This document shows positions 1-6,318 of a DNA stretch of 14,674 bases, piece by piece. The notes under the pieces were generated by a model that made no database searches, had not been told where the DNA came from, and saw only the letters and a list, made by a program, of their open reading frames with translations. This DNA comes from Oscillospiraceae bacterium (GTDB lineage: Bacteria > Bacillota > Clostridia > Oscillospirales > Ruminococcaceae), in contig CAAFHY010000160.1 of NCBI GenBank assembly GCA_900762805.1, forward strand, positions 1-14,674, given 5' to 3'. Positions within the stretch are counted from its first letter, which is position 1. Each line of letters starts with the position of its first letter. The translations under genes and the position numbers were made by a program.

Positions 1-242
1 ACCGCCTGCGCGGCGTCAAATCAGTCTTTTGACAGCGTGTGCGAAAGCATTCCTCGCGGCGCCCGCCTGTCCTAAAAAAATACTTTCTTCTCGCGCCGTG
101 CGGAAGTATGCCTCGCGGCGCCCGGCGGTCTCAAAATACTTTCAGTGCACAGCGCGCGGAACAATACAAATTGTATAATTAAAGACTGCTGCCCGTTTCC
201 AATGGCAACAAAATCAACAAACGATTGAAGCCAGGCACTCTG
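1..242. other. Intergenic region downstream of the ABC-F gene
   Basis: No credible gene lies here. The region holds the 59-bp-period repeat at 39-143 and a small A/T palindrome at 164-176 (ATACAA, one central base, TTGTAT). I do not see a classical GC hairpin plus T-run terminator for the minus-strand ABC-F gene between its stop and the repeats, so its transcript end is undefined. Confidence 0.6.
39..143. repeat. Degenerate direct repeat of about 59-bp period at the left edge
   Basis: Two related units begin at 39 (GTGCGAAAGCATTCCTCGCG) and 98 (GTGCGGAAGTATGCCTCGCG). Each continues through GGCGCCCG to an A-rich run and ends in AATACTTTC, near 87 and near 143. A weaker third echo follows at about 143-165 (CAGTGCACAGCGCGCGGAAC). 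The left edge also looks repeat-like, so the array may continue outside the window. It lies beyond the 3' end of the ABC-F gene and has no convincing open reading frame. I do not recognise the family. It may be an intergenic minisatellite or a miniature repeat. Confidence 0.6.
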
Positions 243-2102
243 TCATTCGCTGCCGAGCTGTTCTTCCAGCTCCAGCCAGCGGGTCGATGCCTCGTCGAGG
301 CGGACCTTCAGCTCATCCAACTGCCGGCACAGCTCGGTCAGCTTCTGTGCGTCCGAGGCGTTTTCCGGCAGCGCGATGGCCGCCTCGGTCTCGGCAACGG
401 CGCTCTCATAGCGCTCCACAGCGGCCTCGGCTTCGGCGCGCACCTGCCGCGCCAGCGCCTTTTCGCGGCGCTGATCCTTCTGCGACGGCTGCCGGCGGGC
501 GGCATCGGCAGCGGCGGCTTCTCCGGCGGCACTCCCCCGCCGCCGCCAGGCTGAAAGGCTCTCATAGAGCGCCGCACGGCCGTTTTCTACATACAGGATG
601 CGGCAGCCCAGCGCCTCAATGAATTCCGTGTCGTGCGACACCGTGATGAGCGTTCCGGGAAAATGCACCATGGCGTCGGTGAGGATATCGCGCGAGTAGG
701 CATCGAGGTGGTTGGTCGGCTCATCAAGCAGGATAACATTGGGGGCTTCCAGCGACAGCATACAGATCATCAGTCGGGCGCGCTCGCCGCCGCTCAGCCG
801 ATCGACCTGCACAAAGACCTCGTCGCCCCGCAGACCGACCGAGGCCAGCAGCGTGCGGATCTCGGTATTGGTCATGCGCGGCCAGCGGTCGCGCACCACC
901 GAGACGGCATCGCGGCTTTCAGACCTGAAAACATTCTGCTCATAATAGCCCAGCCTGACGCCGGGGCCAAAGGAAAAGCTGCCGCTGATGGGCGGGAGGC
1001 GGCGCAGCAGTGTGAGCAGCAGCGTCGTCTTGCCGGTGCCGTTGCCGCCCATGACAGCGAGGTTCTGCCCGCGAAGCAGCAGCAGATCGTCGCACGAAAA
1101 GAGCCGGCGGCCCTTGACGCCCACCGATAGTCCGCGCAGCTTGAGCAGCTCCTTGTAGGGCTGCTCAACGGGCGGAAAGCGGAAGAAAATACGCTCGTGC
1201 GTATGGCTTTCGGGCGGTGTGAGATCCATCTTCTCCAGCTGCTTGCGGCGGCTCTTGGCCATATTGCTGGTCGAGGCGCGCACAAGGTTGCGCTCGACAT
1301 ATTCGCTCAGCTTCTGCGCCCGCGCCTGCCTCTCGCGCCAGCGCTTTTCCTCCAGCTCCTCGTTTTCCTCCTTGAGACGGCGGTAAGCCGACCAGCCGCC
1401 GGGGTAGCATTTGGCTTTATGATGCTCGATCTCGACGGTGCGGCTGCACACGGCGTCAAGAAAAGCGCCGTCATGCGACACGATGAGCACCGATTTTTTG
1501 AAGCCGATGAGAAATTCGCGCAGCCATCCGGCCGCCGCGGCATCAAGATGGTTGGTCGGCTCGTCGAGCACCAGCAGGTCAGGCTCCGAGACCAGCAGCT
1601 TGGCCATGGCCAGCTTGGTCTTTTCTCCGCCCGACAGCACCTCGACCCGGCGCTCATAGGTCTCCGGGCCGAAGCCGAGACCGTTGAGCGTCTGCCGGAT
1701 GCGGTAGCCGAGATTGTAGCCGTCGATGGCCTGATAGCGGGTGCAGAGCGCGTCGTATTGCTGCGCGGCGGCCGGATCGTCCCCCATGGTGCGTTCGAGC
1801 TGCTTCATGCGCCGCAGGATACGGTCGGCTCCCAGCACCGTCTCCATCTCGGACAGCACGGTGTTGCCGGGCGTCAGCGACATTCCCTGCCGGACATAGC
1901 CGATCGTGGTGTTTTCGGACAGGGAGACGCTGCCGCTGTCCGGCTCCAGCAAGCCGCAGATGATGTTGAGCAGCGTTGTTTTGCCGCAGCCGTTGTCGCC
2001 CACCAGACCGACCTTATCTCCGTCGGATATCGAAAAAGAGACGCCGCAAAGCACCTCCGCCGCGCCGTAGGAAAAGCTGACATTGTCGATCACGATGGCC
2101 AT
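243..2102 (-). CDS. ABC-F family ATPase with two ATP-binding cassettes (619 aa)
   Basis: Soluble duplicated ABC ATPase of the ABC-F family, whose members act on the ribosome as translation factors or antibiotic-protection proteins; there are no membrane segments. Domain 1 has Walker A GDNGCGKTT (35-43), signature LSGGE (156-160) and Walker B LLVLDEPTNHLD (176-187). A charged linker covers about 240-300. Domain 2 has Walker A GGNGTGKTT (352-360), LSGGE (436-440) and VILLDEPTNHLD (456-467). The C-terminus (about 540-619) is rich in Ala, Glu and Arg and is a probable coiled coil, as in Uup-type proteins. The reading frame is open back to 2165, but the promoter at 2137-2165 lies inside that extension. 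The ATG at 2102 sits 9 bases after GAAAGG and begins MAIVIDNVSF, so I chose it. The gene is monocistronic and separate from the redox operon. The subfamily, and any role in drug resistance, cannot be decided from sequence alone. Confidence 0.93.
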   Translation of the reverse strand: MAIVIDNVSFSYGAAEVLCGVSFSISDGDKVGLVGDNGCGKTTLLNIICGLLEPDSGSVSLSENTTIGYVRQGMSLTPGNTVLSEMETVLGADRILRRMKQLERTMGDDPAAAQQYDALCTRYQAIDGYNLGYRIRQTLNGLGFGPETYERRVEVLSGGEKTKLAMAKLLVSEPDLLVLDEPTNHLDAAAAGWLREFLIGFKKSVLIVSHDGAFLDAVCSRTVEIEHHKAKCYPGGWSAYRRLKEENEELEEKRWRERQARAQKLSEYVERNLVRASTSNMAKSRRKQLEKMDLTPPESHTHERIFFRFPPVEQPYKELLKLRGLSVGVKGRRLFSCDDLLLLRGQNLAVMGGNGTGKTTLLLTLLRRLPPISGSFSFGPGVRLGYYEQNVFRSESRDAVSVVRDRWPRMTNTEIRTLLASVGLRGDEVFVQVDRLSGGERARLMICMLSLEAPNVILLDEPTNHLDAYSRDILTDAMVHFPGTLITVSHDTEFIEALGCRILYVENGRAALYESLSAWRRRGSAAGEAAAADAARRQPSQKDQRREKALARQVRAEAEAAVERYESAVAETEAAIALPENASDAQKLTELCRQLDELKVRLDEASTRWLELEEQLGSE

Positions 2103-2136
2103 ATGCGGCATCCTTTCAAAGCAGATACTATCAGAT

Positions 2137-2165
2137 ATTTTACAGGAAATGCCCGCCGATTGCAA
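2137..2165 (-). promoter_or_regulatory. Sigma-A-type promoter of the ABC-F gene
   Basis: Read on the minus strand, TTGCAA (2165-2160) is followed after exactly 17 bases by TAAAAT (2142-2137). Transcription would start near 2130, giving a leader of about 28 bases with a GAAAGG ribosome site before the ATG at 2102. This rules out the longer reading of the ABC-F frame. Confidence 0.7.
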
Positions 2166-2247
2166 CCTTGACGGGCGGTATCGCGGGAATACGGCAAGAA
2201 AAACGGCGGCTTTGTCCGAAAACGCCTCCGTTCCGGGCCGGCGGACG

Positions 2248-2499
2248 CACAGGCCGTCCGCTCAATCGGAACCGTGCAAAGGGCGGTGCCGCAGGCCGGC
2301 AGCCCCGCCGAAGCTCATGCAAAGGGCGGTGCCGCAGGCCAGCTGCCCTATTGAAGCCGTATGAAAGGCGGTACCACAAGGCCGACGCCCTATCGAAGCC
2401 GTACAAAAAGCGGTGCCACAGGCCGCCCGCTCAATCGAAGCCGTACAAATAGCGGTGCCGCAGGCCGGCGTTCCGCCGAAGCTCATGCAAAGGGCGGCG
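2248..2499. repeat. Six-copy degenerate 42-bp tandem repeat
   Basis: Units run 2248-2289, 2290-2332, 2333-2374, 2375-2416, 2417-2458 and 2459-2499 (41-43 bp each). Each starts with CRCAGGCC or a close variant and ends near GCGGTGC. There are two subtypes. Units 2 and 6 share CCGCCGAAGCTCATGCAAAG in the middle; units 1, 3, 4 and 5 carry variants of ATCGAAGCCGTACAAA. The copies are directly adjacent with no unique spacers, so this is not a CRISPR array. A 42-bp period keeps all frames open and creates spurious ORFs with 14-residue repeats. The array lies between the operon terminator and the ABC-F promoter, and unit 6 runs into the terminator's 5'-proximal arm on the plus strand. Confidence 0.85.
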
Positions 2500-2518
2500 C
2501 ACAGCCGTGCGCCGCCCT
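2491..2518 (-). terminator. Strong hairpin terminator of the Hdr-Flox-Frd operon
   Basis: AGGGCGGCGCAC (2491-2502) and GTGCGCCGCCCT (2507-2518) form a perfect 12-bp stem with a 4-base loop. It begins 26 bases past the stop codon of the last operon gene in the direction of transcription. On the minus strand the stem closes with CCCT and continues TTGCATG, so the T-run is only three bases. The very stable stem makes termination likely, though perhaps leaky. Confidence 0.75.
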
Positions 2519-2544
2519 CCTGTCGTTTGCCTGTCGGCCCTGCG

Positions 2545-2784
2545 CTATGCGTTGGGCAGCACGACGGTGTTGAAAAATTCCTCCACATTTTCAGGCGAAA
2601 CCGAGTGGAACTCGCCGTCCACGGTCGTGCAGACGCCCTCCTGGCACCGGCCCATGCAGAAGGTGCCCTTGAGCTCGACGCGATCCTCCAGCTGATGGGT
2701 GCGGACCAGCTCCTCAAGCTGTTCGACAACCTGATGCGAGCCCTTGAGATGGCAGGAGGAGCCTATGCAGATGGTAACGTTCAT
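2545..2784 (-). CDS. Thioredoxin-fold [2Fe-2S] ferredoxin, NuoE/HndA C-terminal-domain type (79 aa)
   Basis: Small electron-transfer protein made only of the thioredoxin-like [2Fe-2S] domain found at the C-terminus of NuoE, HydC and HndA subunits. The cluster motif is complete: C6-x4-C11 (CIGSSC) and C43-x3-C47 (CMGRC), with an extra Cys at 52. In family members such domains pass electrons to or from an NADH-oxidising flavin site. No NuoF/HydB-type partner is encoded here; the only NAD(P)H-type module nearby is FloxA. The start is set by GAAAGG upstream of the ATG. It is the last gene before the hairpin terminator and follows the membrane-protein gene after 67 bases, the largest gap in the run. 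It is probably cotranscribed, but an independent promoter is not excluded. A role as an alternative electron carrier for the upstream complex is inference. Confidence 0.88.
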   Translation of the reverse strand: MNVTICIGSSCHLKGSHQVVEQLEELVRTHQLEDRVELKGTFCMGRCQEGVCTTVDGEFHSVSPENVEEFFNTVVLPNA

Positions 2785-2825
2785 GGGTGTTTCCTTTCAA
2801 ATATTCGTCTTGTTATTTCTGTTGC

Positions 2826-2840
2826 GCGGGCGGCGCCCGC
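2826..2840 (-). other. GC-rich hairpin in the gap between the last two operon genes
   Basis: GCGGGCG and CGCCCGC form a 15-base near-perfect palindrome in the 67-base gap. On the minus strand it is followed by GCAACAGAAATAAC without a T-run, so it is not a classical terminator. It could be an RNA-processing or stability element that changes the amount of the small ferredoxin relative to the rest of the operon. Confidence 0.35.
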
Positions 2841-2851
2841 CTTGCTTCGGA

Positions 2852-3166
2852 CTACGCGCCGAGGGCGGCGCGGTCAGCCTCCCTGTCGAGCTTCCTGTTG
2901 CGGAAATAGAGCGCCACATCGATGGATATCTCCACAAAATTCAGAATATAGAAGAAGAAGCTGAGATAAAACAGGAAGCCGGAATGCTCGCCGGAAAGCT
3001 GAATGATTTTCCGGGCGATGCCGCAGGCGTAGCCGATCAGCAGAAAGACCTCGAAAAAGAGGCTCTTGCCCTTGGCAGTGCGCGAAACGATCGACTTATG
3101 GATCGAAATGGGCCACGACAAACCAAAGCAGAATATGGTAAGCGCTTCAAGCAGATCTGGGATCAT
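2852..3166 (-). CDS. Small three-helix membrane protein, PQ-loop/SemiSWEET-like (104 aa)
   Basis: Three hydrophobic segments at about 4-22, 36-53 and 62-88, followed by a charged tail (about 89-104). The loop after helix 1 (WPISIHKSIVSRTAKGKSLF, 18-37) resembles the PQ-loop pattern of SemiSWEET-type proteins, in which a Pro-Gln pair precedes a Lys/Arg-Thr-Lys stretch; here the pair is Trp-Pro. Family assignment is therefore tentative. The GAAAGGAG ribosome site overlaps the stop region of the flavoprotein gene, with 15 bases between the genes, so it belongs to the operon. One reading is a small transporter. Another is a membrane tether for the otherwise soluble fumarate reductase, but only His23 and His61 are present and there is no di-haem pattern, so a cytochrome b anchor is unlikely. 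Confidence 0.75.
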   Translation of the reverse strand: MIPDLLEALTIFCFGLSWPISIHKSIVSRTAKGKSLFFEVFLLIGYACGIARKIIQLSGEHSGFLFYLSFFFYILNFVEISIDVALYFRNRKLDREADRAALGA

Positions 3167-3181
3167 CGTCCTGCTCCTTTC

Positions 3182-4783
3182 TCAGTTGACCTTCCGGCGG
3201 TAATCCGGCAGGAGCTTGGGGGAAACGGCGTCGGTCACGATGCCGGCAGCCGCGCGCTCGGCATCAAAGCGGGCGATATGGTCGAGCGTCAGGCGGCCGA
3301 CCGTCACCTCTTTTGCCTTGCGTGCGGCGCTGGTCCCGGCCGTGCGGCCGAACACGATGACGTCAAGCAGCGAATTGCCCATCAGGCGGTTGCGGCCGTG
3401 GATGCCGCCGACGGCCTCGCCGGCCACAAACAGGTTCTCCACATTCGTGGTCATGCAGTCGGGCGTGATGTCAAGGCCGCCGTTCTGGTAGTGCAGCGTC
3501 GGGTAGACCAGGATCGGCTCGCGGCGGATGTCGATGCCGTAGCCGGCGAACATACGCATCATGGCCGGGATACGGCTCTCGATGGTGCCCGCGCCGCCGA
3601 TCTTTTCGATCATCGGCGTGTCGAGCCACACGGCTTTTCCGCTGCCGGTGTCAACACCCTCGCCGCGGTCGGAGCATTCGCGGATAATGGAGGCGGCGGC
3701 GACGTCGCGTGTTTCGAGCGGGTGCATAAAAACCTTGCCGTCGCGGTTGACCAGCTTGGCGCCCAGCGAACGGACCTTTTCGGTGACCAGCGCGCCGAAT
3801 ATCTGCTGCGGGAAGGCCGCGCCGGTCGGGTGATACTGAAGCGTATCGGCATAGAGCAGCCTGGCGCCCACGCGGTAGCCCAGCACCAGACCATCGGCCG
3901 TCGCGCCGTAGTGGTTGGAGGTCGGGAAGCCCTGATAGTGCATCCGGCCGGCCCCGCCGGTGGCGATGATGACCGTCTTGGCGCGCGCCACCATCAGCTC
4001 ATGCGTCTCCATATTCATCAGCACGGCGCCGGCGGCCCGGCCGTTCTCGTCGAGGATCAGCTCGATGGCCGAGGTAAAATCGACGACGGGTATGCCGCGG
4101 TTGAGCACCTCGTCGCGCAGCGTGCGCATGATCTCGGCGCCGGAATAGTCCTTGGCCGCGTGCATACGCTTGCGGGAGGTGCCGCCGCCGTGGGTGGTGA
4201 TCATGGTGCCGTCGGGCGCCTTATCGAATTCAACGCCGAGCTCGTTGAGCCACTGGATGGCCTCCGGCGCGTCGCAGACCAGCTTGGCCAGCAGCTCACG
4301 CTTGGCGGCGAAATGGCCGCCGCCGAAGGCATCGAGAAAGTGGATGGCCGGCGAATCGTTGGGCTTGTCGGCCGCCTGGATACCGCCCTCGGCCATCATG
4401 GTGTTGGCGTCGCCGATGCGCAGCTTGGTGACGATCATGGTTTTGGCGCCCGCGCGGTCGGCCTCGATGGCAGCCGAGGCGCCCGCGCCGCCGCCGCCGA
4501 TGATCAGCACGTCAACGTCGTAGCGGACATCCGAAAGCGCAACATCCTGTGCCCGAATGCGGCTGTGCGCCTCCAGCATTTCGCACAGCTCATGCGGGAC
4601 CGACTCCCCCTTGTTGGGGCCGATCCGAAGAGCTGAAAACTCACTTTTCTTGTAATCGGGGTGGTAGGCGGCGAGCAGGGCCTCCTTTTCGTCGGCCGTC
4701 ATGCGGGCCGGCTCATAGGCGATATTGGCGTCCCGCGCGGCCTCGACCGCCTTCAGCGAAGCCTGAAATTCCTGTGCGTACAT
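3182..4783 (-). CDS. frdA: Fumarate reductase/succinate dehydrogenase-type flavoprotein (533 aa)
   Basis: FAD subunit that would interconvert fumarate and succinate. After an unusual N-terminal extension (1-90) comes the FAD Rossmann motif IIGGGGAGASAA (94-105). Residues matching the SdhA/FrdA active site are present: H318 (LQYHPTG), T334-E335 (ALVTEK), R359 (ETRD), H431 (LHYQNGG) and R466 (NRLMGNS). Where SdhA carries the His that binds FAD covalently, this protein has Asn127 (DANTMMAEGG), so FAD is probably noncovalent, as in L-aspartate oxidase. Only about 50 residues follow the last active-site motif, so the usual C-terminal domain is largely missing. The start has AAAGGAGG 8 bases before the ATG. 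The gene lies 15 bases after the iron-sulfur subunit gene and has no FrdC/FrdD-type anchor beside it. L-aspartate oxidase is an alternative call, but the operon contains no NAD-synthesis genes. Confidence 0.85.
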   Translation of the reverse strand: MYAQEFQASLKAVEAARDANIAYEPARMTADEKEALLAAYHPDYKKSEFSALRIGPNKGESVPHELCEMLEAHSRIRAQDVALSDVRYDVDVLIIGGGGAGASAAIEADRAGAKTMIVTKLRIGDANTMMAEGGIQAADKPNDSPAIHFLDAFGGGHFAAKRELLAKLVCDAPEAIQWLNELGVEFDKAPDGTMITTHGGGTSRKRMHAAKDYSGAEIMRTLRDEVLNRGIPVVDFTSAIELILDENGRAAGAVLMNMETHELMVARAKTVIIATGGAGRMHYQGFPTSNHYGATADGLVLGYRVGARLLYADTLQYHPTGAAFPQQIFGALVTEKVRSLGAKLVNRDGKVFMHPLETRDVAAASIIRECSDRGEGVDTGSGKAVWLDTPMIEKIGGAGTIESRIPAMMRMFAGYGIDIRREPILVYPTLHYQNGGLDITPDCMTTNVENLFVAGEAVGGIHGRNRLMGNSLLDVIVFGRTAGTSAARKAKEVTVGRLTLDHIARFDAERAAAGIVTDAVSPKLLPDYRRKVN

Positions 4784-4798
4784 ATCGTTGCCCTCCTT

Positions 4799-5473
4799 TT
4801 ACTTTTCGATGTCTCGGTCGTTGTAAAGCTGCTTGAGCTCGGCGACCGGCTTGCCCATGAGGGCCTCGATGAGGTCGTTGAAGTCGCCGTCCTTTATTTC
4901 CTGCACGCGCCGGGCCAGATGCGCGCTTTTGGGGGCAAGGTATTTGCCGTTGAGGCGGCGGGCCAGCATGGCGACCTGCGGGTGCGAAATGCCGGCCGGG
5001 CAGCGCGACGAGCAAACGCCGCACATGACGCAGTCGAAGGATTCCTCGGCGCACTTGTCGAATTCGCCGCGCTGGGCATAGGCGATGTACTGCATGACGT
5101 TGAGCGACTGGGTGCAGCTCTTGGTGCAGGCATTGCAGCCGACGCAGGCGTATATCTCCGGGTAGAGCTGCATCATGATCTGCTGCTCAGGCCGGATGGT
5201 CTCGATGTCGTAGACCTGCTTAATCAGCGGGAAAAAGGGCAGCGTGGCGACATACATATCGTTTTCGACCTTGGTCTGGCAGGCCAGGCAGGTCTTCAGC
5301 TCGCGGTCGCCCTTGATGCGATAGATGGTCGCACAGGCGCCGCAGAAGCCGTTGCGGCAGCCGCAGCCGCGCACCAGCTGATAGCCGGCATACTCCATGG
5401 CGCGCATGATGGTCAGATCGCCGGGCACGCTGTACTGCTTGCCGAACAGATAGACATTTACCATATTTTCCAT
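4799..5473 (-). CDS. frdB: Fumarate reductase-type iron-sulfur subunit, [2Fe-2S] + two [4Fe-4S] (224 aa)
   Basis: Electron-transfer partner of the flavoprotein. The N-terminal plant-ferredoxin-like domain has the [2Fe-2S] motif RGCGCRNGFCGAC (C39, C44, C47, with C62 as the probable fourth ligand; C37 and C65 are also present). The C-terminal domain has CVGCNACTKSC (C110, C113, C116, C120) and CVMCGVCSSRCP (C148, C151, C154, C158). Canonical SdhB/FrdB binds one [4Fe-4S] and one [3Fe-4S] cluster; here the second motif is a complete four-Cys motif, as in HdrC or GlpC. That suggests electron exchange with another iron-sulfur protein and not with quinone. There is no CCG domain, unlike TfrB of methanogens. 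The start has AAGGAG 7 bases upstream, overlapping the stop of the FloxA gene. The order is FrdB then FrdA, both in the same transcript as Hdr and Flox. Confidence 0.88.
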   Translation of the reverse strand: MENMVNVYLFGKQYSVPGDLTIMRAMEYAGYQLVRGCGCRNGFCGACATIYRIKGDRELKTCLACQTKVENDMYVATLPFFPLIKQVYDIETIRPEQQIMMQLYPEIYACVGCNACTKSCTQSLNVMQYIAYAQRGEFDKCAEESFDCVMCGVCSSRCPAGISHPQVAMLARRLNGKYLAPKSAHLARRVQEIKDGDFNDLIEALMGKPVAELKQLYNDRDIEK

Positions 5474-5484
5474 CGTTCTACTCC

Positions 5485-6318
5485 TTAATACTCATTGGGC
5501 AGCTCATCGAGCTGGTCGCAGCGGAACACCGGGCCGTCCTTGCAGACGTATTTGGAGCCGATGTTGCAGCGCCCGCATTTTCCGATGCCGCACTTCATGC
5601 GAAGCTCCATGGTGGTGTAGATCTGCGTTTTGTCGAAGCCCAGCTCCTGCAGGCCGCCGAGCGTGAACTTGATCATGATGGGCGGGCCGCAGATGATGCC
5701 GATCTTGTTTGGCTCAAAGCCCAGCTCCTTCACATAGTTGGGCACAAAGCCGACATGGCCCGTCCATTCGGGCTGCTCGCGGTCGATGGTGAGGTGGACG
5801 GTGATATTCTCGTCCTTTTCCCATTCGTCGATGATCTCCCGATAATCGACAAGATCCTGCATGCTGCGGGAGCCGTAGACGACATCGAGCCTGCCGTAGC
5901 GGTCGGAATAATGGCGGCAGTAATTGATGACCGAGTGCAGCGGCGCAAGGCCGATGCCGCCGGCGATGAACAGCAGGTCGCGGCCGACAAATTCGGTATC
6001 GACCGGGAAGGGACGCCCGTAGGGGCCGCGGATGGTGATCTGCTGGCCCGGCTCCATCGCGTGCAGCCATTCGGTGAAGCAGCCGCACTTCTTGATGGAA
6101 AATTCCATGTATTCCGTATTGGTCGGCGACGAGGTGATGGAGAACATGGCCTCGCCTACGCCGGGGATCGAGAGCATGGCGCACTGACCCGGCATATGCT
6201 CAAAGGGCTTTTTCCCGTCGGGCGTGACAACGCGGAACGTCTTGACGTCGGGCGTGTCGATGCGGATATCGGTGACGACGCCCACGGCAGGGATCAGGGG
6301 GTCTTTTTGGTCGATCAT
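5485..6318 (-). CDS. floxA: FloxA-like FAD/NAD(P)H oxidoreductase subunit with C-terminal [2Fe-2S] (277 aa)
   Basis: Ferredoxin-NADP-reductase-fold protein related to PyrK and AsrB, the likely entry point for NAD(P)H electrons. The FAD-binding beta-barrel motif is FSITSSPT (59-66). The NAD-binding domain has AGGIGLAPL (119-127) and ICGPPIMI (209-216). The C-terminal [2Fe-2S] motif uses C243, C248, C251 and C259 (CGIGKCGRC, then YVC). The open frame continues upstream to 6375, but AGGAGG 9 bases before the ATG at 6318 decides the start. That ATG overlaps the stop of the preceding gene as ATGA, implying translational coupling. In known FloxABCD-HdrABC clusters FloxA oxidises NADH and feeds electrons through FloxB, FloxC and FloxD to HdrA. 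NAD versus NADP preference is not clear from the sequence. Confidence 0.88.
   Translation of the reverse strand: MIDQKDPLIPAVGVVTDIRIDTPDVKTFRVVTPDGKKPFEHMPGQCAMLSIPGVGEAMFSITSSPTNTEYMEFSIKKCGCFTEWLHAMEPGQQITIRGPYGRPFPVDTEFVGRDLLFIAGGIGLAPLHSVINYCRHYSDRYGRLDVVYGSRSMQDLVDYREIIDEWEKDENITVHLTIDREQPEWTGHVGFVPNYVKELGFEPNKIGIICGPPIMIKFTLGGLQELGFDKTQIYTTMELRMKCGIGKCGRCNIGSKYVCKDGPVFRCDQLDELPNEY

Noticed and set aside
174..179. TATAAT on the plus strand as a promoter -10 box
   Set aside because: There is no -35 box at a suitable distance and no plus-strand gene follows; it falls in an A/T palindrome downstream of the ABC-F gene.
2248..2499. Possible CRISPR array
   Set aside because: The 42-bp units are directly adjacent and vary along their whole length. 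There are no constant repeats with unique spacers and no cas genes nearby.
2262..2729. A minus-strand frame encoding 14-residue repeats
   Set aside because: The 42-bp repeat period keeps frames open by chance. The frame crosses the terminator, starts inside the ferredoxin gene in another phase and has no supported ribosome site.
2744..4636. A 630-residue plus-strand open frame
   Set aside because: It is antisense to the flavoprotein and membrane-protein genes, has low-complexity Ala/Gly/His/Asp-rich translation typical of GC-rich shadow frames, and matches no family I recognise.
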